Assembly (NCBI RefSeq): GCF_029624125.1
Contig: NZ_JARSBN010000002.1
Coordinates: 310,001-374,000 of the forward strand
Length of the DNA: 64,000 nt
Origin: Winogradskyella marincola
Lineage (GTDB): Bacteria > Bacteroidota > Bacteroidia > Flavobacteriales > Flavobacteriaceae
Direction of reading: 5' to 3'
Positions within the stretch are counted from its first letter, which is position 1. Each line of letters begins with the position of its first letter. Below, piece after piece: positions 27,030 to 36,511 of the stretch. The translations under genes and the position numbers were made by a program. The notes under the pieces were generated by a model that saw only the letters and a list, made by a program, of their open reading frames with translations, did no database searches and had not been told where the DNA came from.

Positions 27030-27530
27030 TTAGTTTAAAGTGGTTTCGCCTAACATATCTTCAACAAGTTTTAATTGCTTGTCTTTGTTAGATAACTCTT
27101 CGCGCACTACTTTTTCTGCTATGTCAATTGATAAACCTGCTACATGACTTTTTAATTCTGCCATTGCAGCTTTCTTTTCGCTTTCTATTGCAGCTTGTGC
27201 CTGCTCAATCATTTTACCTGCTTTGTCTTGCGCTTCGTTTGTAGCTTCAGAAATGATTTTATCTTTCATCTCTCTAGCTTCTTTTAAAAGCGTTTCTCTC
27301 TCAAGACGAGCCTCTTGTAATAAACGCTCGTTATCTGCTTGTAAGTTAGCCATTTCTAATTTAGCATTTTCAGCTGCTTTTAAGGCGTCTTCAATACCGC
27401 TTTCTCTAGCGTCTAATGCTGCTAAGATAGGTTTCCAAGCAAAAGCTCTTAATAATACAATTAGTATAACTAAGATGATAAGTTGCATAAAAAACAACCC
27501 TGGTGAAAAATCATTTAATAACTGATCCAT
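27030..27530 (-). CDS. atpF: ATP synthase b subunit
   Basis: A 166-residue peripheral stalk subunit with one N-terminal transmembrane helix (about 9-28) and a long amphipathic, Ala/Glu-rich coiled coil to the C-terminus (ALDARESGIEDALKAAENAKLEM in parts). Preceded by a strong hairpin in the 103-base gap to atpE. Confidence 0.95.
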   Translation of the reverse strand: MDQLLNDFSPGLFFMQLIILVILIVLLRAFAWKPILAALDARESGIEDALKAAENAKLEMANLQADNERLLQEARLERETLLKEAREMKDKIISEATNEAQDKAGKMIEQAQAAIESEKKAAMAELKSHVAGLSIDIAEKVVREELSNKDKQLKLVEDMLGETTLN

Positions 27531-27566
27531 TTTTAACTATATAAAAAGTTTGTCTTTTTGTTTAAT

Positions 27567-27612
27567 TTTTTTTAAAAAACAGTTCTGCAACCAACCGTTG
27601 CAGATACTGTTT
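27567..27612 (-). promoter_or_regulatory. Terminator-like hairpin between atpE and atpF
   Basis: Inner stem TCTGCAAC / GTTGCAGA with a 5-base loop, extended after a one-base bulge by AACAGT / ACTGTT, followed by six T residues on the minus strand. It lies downstream of atpE and upstream of atpF. It may attenuate transcription or protect the 3' end of an atpE-containing mRNA, giving more c subunit. Confidence 0.7.
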
Positions 27613-27633
27613 TAGATTTGTTTCTTTTGAGAA

Positions 27634-27834
<201 letters not shown>

Positions 27835-27862
27835 TTATAAATATTAATTAAACAAATTCTTA

Positions 27863-28981
27863 TTAATGATGGTCGTCGTGTTCTTCGACAGCCATTCCTA
27901 TAAATAACGATGATAACATCGTAAAAATAAATGCTTGTAAAAAGGCTACTAAAATTTCAATAACCGATATAAATAATGCTAAAACTAATGACATACCTGT
28001 AGATGCTACAGGACCAAAAGCTTCTTTCATTGTAATCATTAATGCTATTAAGCTCATTACCACAAAGTGACCAGCAGTCATGTTTGCAAACAAACGTACT
28101 AATAAAGAGAATGGCTTAATTACGATAAAACCAACCAACTCTATTACTGCTAATATTGGCCTTAATATTACCGGTACACCAGGCATCCATAATGTATGTT
28201 TCCAGAAATCTTTACTTCCGCTAAACATATAGATAACCATAGTAAATAATGCTAAACAAACTGTTACTGCAATTTGCCCTGTAACATTAAATCCTAATGG
28301 AGTTAATCCTAATAAATTTAAAATCCAGATAAAGAAGAATACAGTCAATAAAAAGCCCATAAACTTTCTATACTTTTTCTCACCAATATTTGGCTTAGCT
28401 ATTTCGTCTCTTACGTAAATTACTAGAGGCTCTAATACTCTACCAATACCTTTAGGAACGTGTCCTCTTTTGTATCCTCTTGCCAAGGCTCCAAACCCTA
28501 ACAACAATAAAAGACCAGCTAACAACATACCAAACACACTTTTAGTAATAGAAAAGTCTAACACTCTGTGAGCATTTGTTGGGTGGTGTTCTTCGTCAAA
28601 ATTTACTGAAGTAGCATTTTGATCTAACTCATAGATTTTGCTATGAATCTTAGTTAACTTAACTCCTCCTTTTTCAACAACAACATGACCAGCATCATCA
28701 TGGTGAAATTCTGAAGACATAAAGGTTTTTAAACCTTCACTTGTCCATACAATAACTGGCAACGGAAAACTGTAATGTGTACCAGACTCATTGTGTGTGT
28801 AAAAATGGAAGTCGTGAGAATCCTTTAAGTGATGCGCTATGTATTCTCTTATTTCCTCAGGAGTATCAACCTTTTCTCCTTCTCCATGAGATTGAGAAGG
28901 CTCTTTTGCGTAACCAAACAAAGTAGTTAACGCCATTAAAATCAGTAAGTAAGACTTGATAGGTTTTTGTGCTATCTTCAT
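27863..28981 (-). CDS. atpB: ATP synthase a subunit with long periplasmic N-terminus
   Basis: A 372-residue a subunit. The first ~25 residues look like a signal peptide, followed by about 110 His- and Glu-rich residues before the usual membrane part starts near 150. The stator motif VRLFANMTAGHFVV, with the essential Arg, is intact, and the last helices (EILVAFLQAFIFTMLSSLFIG) are normal. The N-terminal extension is a regular feature of the phylum. A TACCTTTG box lies about 40 bases upstream. Confidence 0.95.
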   Translation of the reverse strand: MKIAQKPIKSYLLILMALTTLFGYAKEPSQSHGEGEKVDTPEEIREYIAHHLKDSHDFHFYTHNESGTHYSFPLPVIVWTSEGLKTFMSSEFHHDDAGHVVVEKGGVKLTKIHSKIYELDQNATSVNFDEEHHPTNAHRVLDFSITKSVFGMLLAGLLLLLGFGALARGYKRGHVPKGIGRVLEPLVIYVRDEIAKPNIGEKKYRKFMGFLLTVFFFIWILNLLGLTPLGFNVTGQIAVTVCLALFTMVIYMFSGSKDFWKHTLWMPGVPVILRPILAVIELVGFIVIKPFSLLVRLFANMTAGHFVVMSLIALMITMKEAFGPVASTGMSLVLALFISVIEILVAFLQAFIFTMLSSLFIGMAVEEHDDHH

Positions 28982-29021
28982 TTTTTTCTTTTGAAAAATT
29001 TTACGCTCGCTAAATTCGGCG

Positions 29022-29029
29022 CAAAGGTA
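29022..29029 (-). promoter_or_regulatory. Candidate internal promoter before atpB
   Basis: On the minus strand TACCTTTG followed by C, the strongest form of the phylum's -7 box, 41 bases before the atpB start. It would allow atpBEFHAG to be transcribed apart from sprE, bactofilin and atpZ. The upstream TTG spacing is not ideal. Confidence 0.5.
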
Positions 29030-29070
29030 CGCATTTTATTAACAACTAAAACCTTTTTTGTTAATATTAA

Positions 29071-29463
29071 TTAAACACTCTTTTTACTTAAGATTTTTGC
29101 TATAAAAAAAACCTCTACAGCAAGAAACACCATCATAGGTATAACAAGGGATAAGCGCTGATTTGTGTTTAATGTTATTTTAAAAATCGAATTATAAAAT
29201 GTTGCTCCGAAAATGGGTAATTTTAAAAAAATTGAAGCCAAATAGTACAAACCTATCTGATTTTCCATTTTTTTAACCGTACTTAAAATATTAAGTAACA
29301 AACAGATAATTAATGAAAAAACAGCAAAAAACACATACACCTTTAACAAGGAGAATGGTAAGTTAATCTGGTATTCTTCTGTATAAAAATTATGTGTAGT
29401 AAATCCTAAAAAACCTAGAAGTGCAAAAGCTATGACGTAGGTAATACTGTTTTTTAACATCAT
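29071..29463 (-). CDS. DUF6168-type membrane protein of the ATP synthase operon
   Basis: A 130-residue protein with four predicted transmembrane helices (about 8-24, 40-60, 72-92, 105-125). Position between AtpZ and AtpB matches the I/UncI-like assembly proteins of other bacteria, though the sequence differs. It overlaps the atpZ stop by 4 bases. A role in F0 assembly or ion supply is inference. Confidence 0.75.
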   Translation of the reverse strand: MMLKNSITYVIAFALLGFLGFTTHNFYTEEYQINLPFSLLKVYVFFAVFSLIICLLLNILSTVKKMENQIGLYYLASIFLKLPIFGATFYNSIFKITLNTNQRLSLVIPMMVFLAVEVFFIAKILSKKSV

Positions 29464-29708
29464 TCTTTAGATGCTTTTATTGCTTGTTTAATGACTAAAT
29501 ATAACGATATAAATACAGCTATTAATGTTACGACTTGTTCGTAAAAATTGGTATTGTAATTTTTGTCTAGCCATTTGCCTAGATAATTACCTAAAAAGAT
29601 AGTTGCTCCCATTTGAAATGCAACTGCTGTAAATTGTAAAAACTTATTGTTTTTTATTTTACTACCCTTGTTGTCTTTGGGCGATTTGCTCTGGTTGCTT
29701 TGTTCCAT
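29460..29708 (-). CDS. AtpZ/AtpI family protein
   Basis: An 82-residue protein: basic, polar N-terminus (1-25) and two transmembrane helices (about 28-45 and 58-77) with the GNYLGKWLDKNYN loop typical of the AtpZ/AtpI family. These proteins assist c-ring assembly or Mg/Ca supply. Its start lies 47 bases inside the bactofilin gene and no later Met could serve. Confidence 0.85.
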   Translation of the reverse strand: MEQSNQSKSPKDNKGSKIKNNKFLQFTAVAFQMGATIFLGNYLGKWLDKNYNTNFYEQVVTLIAVFISLYLVIKQAIKASKE

Positions 29709-30093
29709 TAGGTAGTTCTTTTACTGTACCTTTCATACTACAAGTGGCATTAAATGTTGCTCCTGGCTCTACAGCTAGTTTACTGGTATGAACCTCTCCT
29801 TCTATATGCGCAGTAGATTTTAAAGACAACGTACCAGATAAAATTAATTTTCCAGAAAACTTACCTTCAAAATCAGCATTTTCACCTTGTAACGTTCCTT
29901 TTATATAACCCGATTTACCAACAACTACTTTACCAGACGTCTTTACATTACCTTCAACCGTACCATCTATTCTAAATGGTCCTTGGCTAGCTATATCACC
30001 AATTATTTTGGTGCCTTGTGCTATGATGTTTTGTTGTGTACTTGTTTCCATACTTATTGCGTATTTAGATTTTTTATTGTCTGAGGAAAACAT
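29662..30093 (-). CDS. Bactofilin (polymer-forming cytoskeletal protein)
   Basis: A 143-residue bactofilin: short N-terminal tail, then a right-handed beta-helix core of repeated G-x-V/I patterns (GTKIIGDIASQGPFRIDGTVEGNVKT in parts) and a polar C-terminal tail. It forms membrane-associated filaments without nucleotide. It sits 18 bases after sprE and overlaps atpZ by 47 bases. Confidence 0.9.
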   Translation of the reverse strand: MFSSDNKKSKYAISMETSTQQNIIAQGTKIIGDIASQGPFRIDGTVEGNVKTSGKVVVGKSGYIKGTLQGENADFEGKFSGKLILSGTLSLKSTAHIEGEVHTSKLAVEPGATFNATCSMKGTVKELPNGTKQPEQIAQRQQG

Positions 30094-30111
30094 TGTTGAT
30101 TTGGTATTAAT

Positions 30112-32724
30112 TTATTCTAATTTGAGGTATGCGTTTAAGTTTTTATGACGTTGGATAATAGCATAATTTGGAGACGAAATAGCAAAATAATCTTTTGTAA
30201 TTTTTGGTTTTACTGGTCTGCCTCTGCTATCTTTTTCGTCTGATTGTAACAATTGAGCAAAGCCAGTTGCTCCTTGTATACTTGTAAGGCCATGAACTAC
30301 GACAAACCTTGTGTTTTCATCATATACATCTACTGATGTCGTAAGGTCAAAATATTTTATTTTTTTCTCAATCTCTTCGTTTAGTGTTTTTACAAAAGCA
30401 TCGATATCTTCTCCAGAACCGTTTTCAAATTGATATACCACATTAAAATGCTTGGCCTTATCATCTTCTACAAATTCTTTTTTTGCTAAAACAGGAATAG
30501 CATTTTGAAGCAACTCTTGGGCTTTTTTACCTTCATCTGTATTAGGATATGTTAGCGCTATATAATCTATTCCTTTTTTATACTCCTCAAACCCATAAAG
30601 ACGTCCTTTGGCAGAAGCTTTTAAAATTTCGAACTTAGGCAAAAAGTCATCTCCTTCTAGGCGCTTTATTTGTTTCCCTGCCTCAGCAATAACCTCAGCA
30701 TACTCCTCATTTTCAAATTTTTTGTAGAGATTAGTATAAATAACCTCTGGACTATTTTCATCTTTTGATAATTCGGATTGCGGATTAAGTATGATTTCGG
30801 CATAACGCGAATCTGGATAATTAGTAACAATATCTGCCTTCATAGCCTCTGCCTTGTTTGACAGACCTAACTCTGTATAAATCTTATACAAGTTGTATTT
30901 TGAAGGTAATATGAGCCTCTCCTCTGGATTGTTTTGCAACAAATCTTCAAATCTAGATTTTGATAGTAAAAGCTCTTTAAACTTCTCTCTGTAAATAATT
31001 CCTAATTGGTAATACGCAAAATTTCTTTCTTTAGAGATACTATCTAAAACAGTTTGCTCAGTTGGCAAAGATGCTATATAAATCTCAGGATTGTACTGAT
31101 CTTCCTCGCCTGTTATGGATGTTACGTTTTCTGTTTTCTCAGAATTTTTTATTCCTGCTTTTTCTCTAGACAATCTCCAATTATCCTGAAGTTTACGGTC
31201 TCCCCAAATTTTTAAAAACTCATTTTTACCGTAAGCAACGGTTGTTGTATTGTAAAAATAAAAACTACTACCATTATCACTACCCGTTGAGGAAAAACCA
31301 GGCAATCCTCTTGGACTCATACCAGACACCACATTTTTATCTTTTGTAGAATTAAGTGCTGTACGCTGTGTGGATTCTCTGTTTTTTTTCTCCTCTTCCA
31401 TACGCTGCTCTTCTTCTAGAGCCTTATCCTTTAGCGCTTCTGCATACTTAGCGTATATAGCAAGCTGCTCTTCTTTTGGCAAACTAACCATATGAAGAAT
31501 ACTATCGTTAACCTGAGCAACACCTTCGTAATAAATAACATCATCAAGGTTTTCTCGTTTACGTTTTAGTACTCTGTAAGGCTTCGTGTTAGGCGTCATA
31601 GCCGTAAGCGTACTATCATAGTATGCGCCTGCTGTTTTGTACACATTACGATCAAAATACATGTTTCCTACGGTCTCATAATTAAGAGCCCTTAAGTACT
31701 TATCTGATGTTACTTTTCGTAATGATTTGTTATAATAAGCTTCTGCTAAGCTATCTGAAGCTTTATAACGATGAAACTCTGCTATGCGATAATAAATCTT
31801 ATCTAAGAATGGTCTGTTCTCTCGGTTTTCTTCCAAGTCAGTTAAGTACTCTAAAAACTCGACTTCGTTCCCTTTTTCAGCATCAAAATTATAGGACTTT
31901 TCAAGATGAGCGTTAATGTAGAATGCTCTGGGAATTTGTCTGTGCATATCTATAATAGCGTCAAACTCTATATTGGCACTATCTTTTTCTTCAAACTCAT
32001 TGTAGAGTTGTCCTCTTATAAAATGAAAACGTGCTTTTTCGCTCTTTACCTTTGTGTTTTCTGCTGCAATACCCAATAAAGCTATAGCGCTATCCTTTGC
32101 TTTGATATTAATATAAGCCTGAGCCAACGTTGCTGTTGCATCTGCTAAATCTTGGTCTTCGAGCTCTTCTTCTTCGAGTAAGCGCTTTAATTTTTTTATA
32201 GCTCCTTCATTATTATCTAATCGCATATTAGATTTTTCGCGCCAAATCTTTACTTGGTTAATCTTATCGCTTGTAGGATACTTATTTAAAATATTATTGA
32301 AAGCCGCTAACGCAGGCACAAAACGCTGATCGTAATATCTTGCTTTTCCTAGTAGTAAATAAGCTTCGTCTATTTGCGGATTTTTTTCTTTACCACCTAT
32401 ATTCATTCCGTGTTTTTGAATGGCTTTTATAGCCTTTTCCTCTGCACGTTCAAAATCTGCATTTTTAGATTGTCCTGGTAAAAAAACATCTTCGTTAACT
32501 TGCATACGCTCTACTGGCAGCAACTCCCAAAAGTTCTCTGTGTATGCATCATTAATAGCAAGTTTCCCTCTATCTAAAGCAATGTTACCATTGTACAGAA
32601 TATTATACTTTGTACCCAAAGCATGAAAGTTTCTGTTGATGAAAGTGTCCTTTTTTCGTGAGCAATTCTGTACAATAATTGCCAATAATAAAAAGGTGAA
32701 TATGGATTTTATGCTAAGCTTCAA
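30112..32724 (-). CDS. sprE: Gliding motility / type IX secretion lipoprotein SprE (PorW-like)
   Basis: An 870-residue lipoprotein (signal peptide, lipobox ending Cys21) with many tetratricopeptide repeats (for example YLLLGKARYYDQRFVPALAAF, residues about 123-143, and the region 300-380). Length, N-terminus (NRNFHALGTKYNILYNGN) and repeat pattern match SprE of Flavobacterium johnsoniae, an outer-membrane-associated component of the type IX secretion system needed for gliding. A small 6-bp hairpin (32761-32777) lies in its leader. Confidence 0.92.
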   Translation of the reverse strand: MKLSIKSIFTFLLLAIIVQNCSRKKDTFINRNFHALGTKYNILYNGNIALDRGKLAINDAYTENFWELLPVERMQVNEDVFLPGQSKNADFERAEEKAIKAIQKHGMNIGGKEKNPQIDEAYLLLGKARYYDQRFVPALAAFNNILNKYPTSDKINQVKIWREKSNMRLDNNEGAIKKLKRLLEEEELEDQDLADATATLAQAYINIKAKDSAIALLGIAAENTKVKSEKARFHFIRGQLYNEFEEKDSANIEFDAIIDMHRQIPRAFYINAHLEKSYNFDAEKGNEVEFLEYLTDLEENRENRPFLDKIYYRIAEFHRYKASDSLAEAYYNKSLRKVTSDKYLRALNYETVGNMYFDRNVYKTAGAYYDSTLTAMTPNTKPYRVLKRKRENLDDVIYYEGVAQVNDSILHMVSLPKEEQLAIYAKYAEALKDKALEEEQRMEEEKKNRESTQRTALNSTKDKNVVSGMSPRGLPGFSSTGSDNGSSFYFYNTTTVAYGKNEFLKIWGDRKLQDNWRLSREKAGIKNSEKTENVTSITGEEDQYNPEIYIASLPTEQTVLDSISKERNFAYYQLGIIYREKFKELLLSKSRFEDLLQNNPEERLILPSKYNLYKIYTELGLSNKAEAMKADIVTNYPDSRYAEIILNPQSELSKDENSPEVIYTNLYKKFENEEYAEVIAEAGKQIKRLEGDDFLPKFEILKASAKGRLYGFEEYKKGIDYIALTYPNTDEGKKAQELLQNAIPVLAKKEFVEDDKAKHFNVVYQFENGSGEDIDAFVKTLNEEIEKKIKYFDLTTSVDVYDENTRFVVVHGLTSIQGATGFAQLLQSDEKDSRGRPVKPKITKDYFAISSPNYAIIQRHKNLNAYLKLE

Positions 32725-32856
32725 CGTTGGTTCTATTTAATTAATAGATAACTAAATTATAGCACATTTAGTGTGCTGAGTGGTAAAAATAAGCATCTTT
32801 TTGAATTTATGATGTTATTACATTGTTTTTCGAGAAAAGACAAAGTCTGACCAAAC

Positions 32857-32894
32857 AAAAAAGCCTGTGAAATTTTAAATCTTCACAAGCTTTT
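32857..32894 (-). terminator. Terminator of the ABC exporter operon
   Basis: Stem AAAAGC-C-TGTGAA / TTCACA-A-GCTTTT (one mismatch) with a 10-base loop and an A-run that reads as T on the minus strand, 23 bases after the ATPase stop. Confidence 0.8.
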
Positions 32895-32916
32895 AAAAAT
32901 TGATTAATTGGATAGA

Positions 32917-33636
32917 TTATTCCTCTTCTTGAGCAGCCATGCTGCCAGAAAAATGAGCTTCTAATTCTTTTAAAGTTGTAGGATTGGTTTCTAAATCTTT
33001 TATGACATTTCCTTTTTCTAACACAACTATACGCTCACAAACATCTGTAACGTGCAATAAATCGTGGCTAGACACTAAGACTGTAACGCCTCTTGTTTCT
33101 GCCAGATCTTTTATAATCTGCTTTAAACGTATTTGCGTTGTTGGGTCTAAATTGGCAAATGGCTCATCTAAAATAATAACCTCAGGATTTCCTATAAGCG
33201 CAGCAACAATACCTGCTTTCTTTTGATTTCCTTTACTTAAATCTCGAAGGTATTTTTTCTTCCCAAGGATTTCACCGTTAAAGAAATCTTCAAACTGAGA
33301 CGTTAAAGCGTCTACATCTGCTTTGTTCTGCCCTCTTAAATCTCCAATAAAATAAAAGTATTCTTCTGGAGTAAGGTAGCCTATTAAGAAACTTTCGTCT
33401 ATAAATGCAGATGTAAAAGGCTTCCAGTCTTCACTTTTATCTACCACAACATTATTATTGGTTATGCTTCCTGTGGTAGGTTTTATTAAATCTAGTAAGA
33501 GACTAAAATACGTTGTTTTTCCTGCTCCGTTGTTTCCTACCAAACCAAAGCTTTGGCCTTTAGGAATGTTTAATTCTTCTATATTAAGAACAGTTGTTCC
33601 GTTGTATGTTTTTGAAAGATCTTTTGTTTGTATCAT
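32917..33636 (-). CDS. ABC transporter ATP-binding protein
   Basis: A 239-residue ATPase: Walker A GNNGAGKTT (residues 34-42), signature LSKGNQKKAG, Walker B VIILDEP and the SSHD switch histidine segment. It pairs with the DUF5687 permease encoded 15 bases upstream. Part of the PadR-controlled operon. Confidence 0.93.
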   Translation of the reverse strand: MIQTKDLSKTYNGTTVLNIEELNIPKGQSFGLVGNNGAGKTTYFSLLLDLIKPTTGSITNNNVVVDKSEDWKPFTSAFIDESFLIGYLTPEEYFYFIGDLRGQNKADVDALTSQFEDFFNGEILGKKKYLRDLSKGNQKKAGIVAALIGNPEVIILDEPFANLDPTTQIRLKQIIKDLAETRGVTVLVSSHDLLHVTDVCERIVVLEKGNVIKDLETNPTTLKELEAHFSGSMAAQEEE

Positions 33637-33651
33637 GGTTGTGTTGTGTAA

Positions 33652-35130
33652 TTAGTTGTCTTGACTGAAAGCATCAATCATTTTGTATTTTGAATCCAAG
33701 TAGCGTTGCGTAATAGATTTCATTAGTTTTTTATGAAGCACTATACCTGTAACTCCTATTAAAATAAGCACTGCTACTCCGGCTTCGAAACCAATAAAAT
33801 AGTTGGCTACCGAAAAAATTATCAATGGAATTAGCATAATAGGCAATCCTATAATCCATTGTACTGCTCCTGTACCTTGATAGTTAAATGCTGCTCGCTG
33901 ATTTAGGTCTATTTTCTTTCTATTAAAAGAACCTCCGTATAACATAATGTGCGAGTTAACACCAATATTGTAGATGGCTGCTGCAAAATGCATGACTAAA
34001 ATCTTCCAACCAAAATAGATGTACGGAATTCCTAAAACAAACATAATAACAACGCTAAGCATCATAAGTACAAATTTTGAACGCAAATACTGCTCGTATT
34101 TAATATTCTGGCTCATTAACATTTTGTAATAACCACTATCCCAAGCCGGAATAAACTGCCCAAAATTGATAAGAAAAATACCTGTTGAAAACACACCTAC
34201 AAAAGATGCAGCATATAAAGAATCTTTGTATACTGGTTGGGTATAAGAAAACAAACCGTACAAGAGGCCAATAATCATTATAAAAGCTGAAGATTTGGTG
34301 CGCTTATTACGCCAAATTAACTTTAAATCTAATTGCATAAATGGTGCAATGTCTCCAAAACGATTGGTCCAAGATAAATCTGCGGCTTTAACTTCGGTTA
34401 CTTTAGATTTTAATCCACTATCCAAGAATAATTTTGCTCTTAATGCCTTAAAATTAATGACGTAAAACAGCACCAACAACACCAATGGAATTACAATTAA
34501 AACAGGATTATTAGAAATACCCATAAAAGCATTACCTACCAAAGACGTCATTGATACAATGCCAAAATACTCTAAACCATACAGAACACCAACAATTGCT
34601 ATTAATGGCAAAAATGGCAAATCGGTTTTTGAGGATAAAGCTTCAATAATAAAGTTTAAGAAATTAATAATGAGTACTACAATTATTAAAGCAAACATCC
34701 ATGGCAATATCTGAGTGGTTTCGTAACCTTCTTTAATAAGCATTACACTAAATGGAATAATAGCGAAAAGCGGTAAAAAATTAAAAAACGACAATGCAGA
34801 TTTACCCAACACAAAATGCACGATAGTTGAGCGCTTTATTGGCAAGGTTAACAGCGGTTTTACACTCATTACTGGCAACTTTTGCAAAAAGAAACGCATC
34901 ATTAAATCTACCATAAGCCAATAGAATAAAAGTCCGTTAGCTATTACAAATGGATCTTGATTTGGATAAACTTCTTTAAAAATGGAAAGCAAACCAAAGC
35001 CTAAACTCAAAAAAATTAAAACAAACCATAATGCAAAAAAGACCAATAGTACATTTAGTCCTAAACTTTTTTGCCAATATGAGGAACGGAAATACTGTTT
35101 CCACTCTAAGTTAAGAAAGTGCTTTATCAT
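33652..35130 (-). CDS. DUF5687-type ABC transporter permease
   Basis: A 492-residue membrane protein with about 12 transmembrane helices, resembling the DUF5687 family of Bacteroidota exporters. N-terminus MIKHFLNLEWKQYFRSSYWQ is typical. Substrate unknown. Confidence 0.85.
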   Translation of the reverse strand: MIKHFLNLEWKQYFRSSYWQKSLGLNVLLVFFALWFVLIFLSLGFGLLSIFKEVYPNQDPFVIANGLLFYWLMVDLMMRFFLQKLPVMSVKPLLTLPIKRSTIVHFVLGKSALSFFNFLPLFAIIPFSVMLIKEGYETTQILPWMFALIIVVLIINFLNFIIEALSSKTDLPFLPLIAIVGVLYGLEYFGIVSMTSLVGNAFMGISNNPVLIVIPLVLLVLFYVINFKALRAKLFLDSGLKSKVTEVKAADLSWTNRFGDIAPFMQLDLKLIWRNKRTKSSAFIMIIGLLYGLFSYTQPVYKDSLYAASFVGVFSTGIFLINFGQFIPAWDSGYYKMLMSQNIKYEQYLRSKFVLMMLSVVIMFVLGIPYIYFGWKILVMHFAAAIYNIGVNSHIMLYGGSFNRKKIDLNQRAAFNYQGTGAVQWIIGLPIMLIPLIIFSVANYFIGFEAGVAVLILIGVTGIVLHKKLMKSITQRYLDSKYKMIDAFSQDN

Positions 35131-35181
35131 AAGCTGGTGGTTAGTTGATTTGTAAAGTTAGTATCTAAAAGAGCAAATTTG

Positions 35182-35874
35182 TTACAAAGAAAACTCGGGA
35201 TAGGTTTCATTTAACAATTCTTCAGCTTTATCTGGAATAAGCTGAAAACTAATATAATTGAATATAGTTAGTGCAGTAAAAACTAATGTTAAACCAAAAA
35301 CAGCATAACTATTAGTTGTAAATTCTTCAGAAATATTAAAAACGTTATAAAGCTGTGATAAAAACAGAAACGAAATACCACCTGCTTGCTTAAAAATCAT
35401 CTCTTCTAGCAACCATTTTTTATTAGAAACTTCTTTACGCTTTCTAAATTGTCTGTTTAACTGAATACTTTTAAAGGCACACCATAAAAAAATTAAAACG
35501 TAAAATGCTACAGAAAAAACACTAACATAACTCGAAGAAAACGCCAAATAAAACACACAAAACAAACTTAGTGTTGCTAATATTTGCGGTACTCTAAACC
35601 ATTGTTTAAGCTCGTTCCAAAAATAGTATCTATAACGCTTATTCATGGCTTTTTGTCGTTCTTCAATAGCTTCCATAAAACCAAAAATGCCAAATTTTTT
35701 GAAAGCCTTATCTCTGGCATCTTCAAAACTTAGTTTTGGCTGGTCTAGCCACATGGTTTCTATATCATTTGCCAGGTGATCTACCAATTCGGTTTGTAAA
35801 TCATAATGCTCTACATAATGTTTTCTTGTAAAAGCATAAAGGTCTTGTATTTGAGATTCGGCAAGTTTCATCAT
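35182..35874 (-). CDS. HAAS-like membrane protein B
   Basis: A protein of 230 residues from the ATG at 35874, which overlaps the stop of the previous gene (TAATG) and is preferred over the ATG at 35883. The N-terminal domain has LVDHLANDIETMW, the DHL/DIE pattern of HAAS domains that accompany PadR regulators. Four transmembrane helices follow. Homologous to its neighbour at 35874-36509. Probably an accessory sensor of the exporter (inference). Confidence 0.7.
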   Translation of the reverse strand: MMKLAESQIQDLYAFTRKHYVEHYDLQTELVDHLANDIETMWLDQPKLSFEDARDKAFKKFGIFGFMEAIEERQKAMNKRYRYYFWNELKQWFRVPQILATLSLFCVFYLAFSSSYVSVFSVAFYVLIFLWCAFKSIQLNRQFRKRKEVSNKKWLLEEMIFKQAGGISFLFLSQLYNVFNISEEFTTNSYAVFGLTLVFTALTIFNYISFQLIPDKAEELLNETYPEFSL

Positions 35875-36509
35875 TACAGACATTTTAATTTCAACATCTT
35901 TTTATAAGCATATTTATAAACTTTGTAACCAGCAGCCATCATTAAAAGGTAAATCGTCATAAGGAATGGTAACCATAAATGTAAGTACGACTTAGGAAGT
36001 AATTGAAGTGGTAGGTTTATCATTATCAATCCGAAAGAAAAATAGAACAATCCATACTGCATATTTACCGACTTGCCTAACTTCTTTCTCCATGTCTTAA
36101 GAGATTCATACAAAAGCACTAAAATTGGCACAAGTAAAACCGTAAAAGCAACTAACTTTATATACTCAGAAAAAATAACAGTTATTCTATTGAACAAGAG
36201 GTAAAACGCAATAAAACCAATAAGTGTTGCTGGATTTTTGAGTAGTTTTAAAATTTCATCGAAATGCATTTTTCTGTAAATCTTGTTTGTAGATTTCCAA
36301 CTTTGTATATGCACTGCCTCTAGATTTTTGCCCCAACCAGCATTAACAAGGCTGTGATTAAAAGCGGTTTCAAAATCTGTAGTATCTTCATAATTTTCAA
36401 TATCAGAAACCAGATGATCCACCATTTCTAAGCGTACATCCCAATATTTAATACCTCCTTTTTTAAGGTAGTTGTCTATAAATTGTACGTCTTCCTTTGT
36501 TAATTTCAT
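35874..36509 (-). CDS. HAAS-like membrane protein A
   Basis: A 211-residue protein with an N-terminal domain containing EMVDHLVSDIENYED (residues about 29-43) and four transmembrane helices from about residue 92. It shares the VDHL..DIE core with the next gene and lies 2 bases after padR. It is one of two tandem paralogues. Confidence 0.7.
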   Translation of the reverse strand: MKLTKEDVQFIDNYLKKGGIKYWDVRLEMVDHLVSDIENYEDTTDFETAFNHSLVNAGWGKNLEAVHIQSWKSTNKIYRKMHFDEILKLLKNPATLIGFIAFYLLFNRITVIFSEYIKLVAFTVLLVPILVLLYESLKTWRKKLGKSVNMQYGLFYFSFGLIMINLPLQLLPKSYLHLWLPFLMTIYLLMMAAGYKVYKYAYKKMLKLKCL

Positions 36510-36511
36510 TC

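Noticed and set aside
35408..35436. GCAACC followed by TCTTTA at 17 bases
   Set aside because: Antisense within a coding region and the -10 box lacks TCTA.
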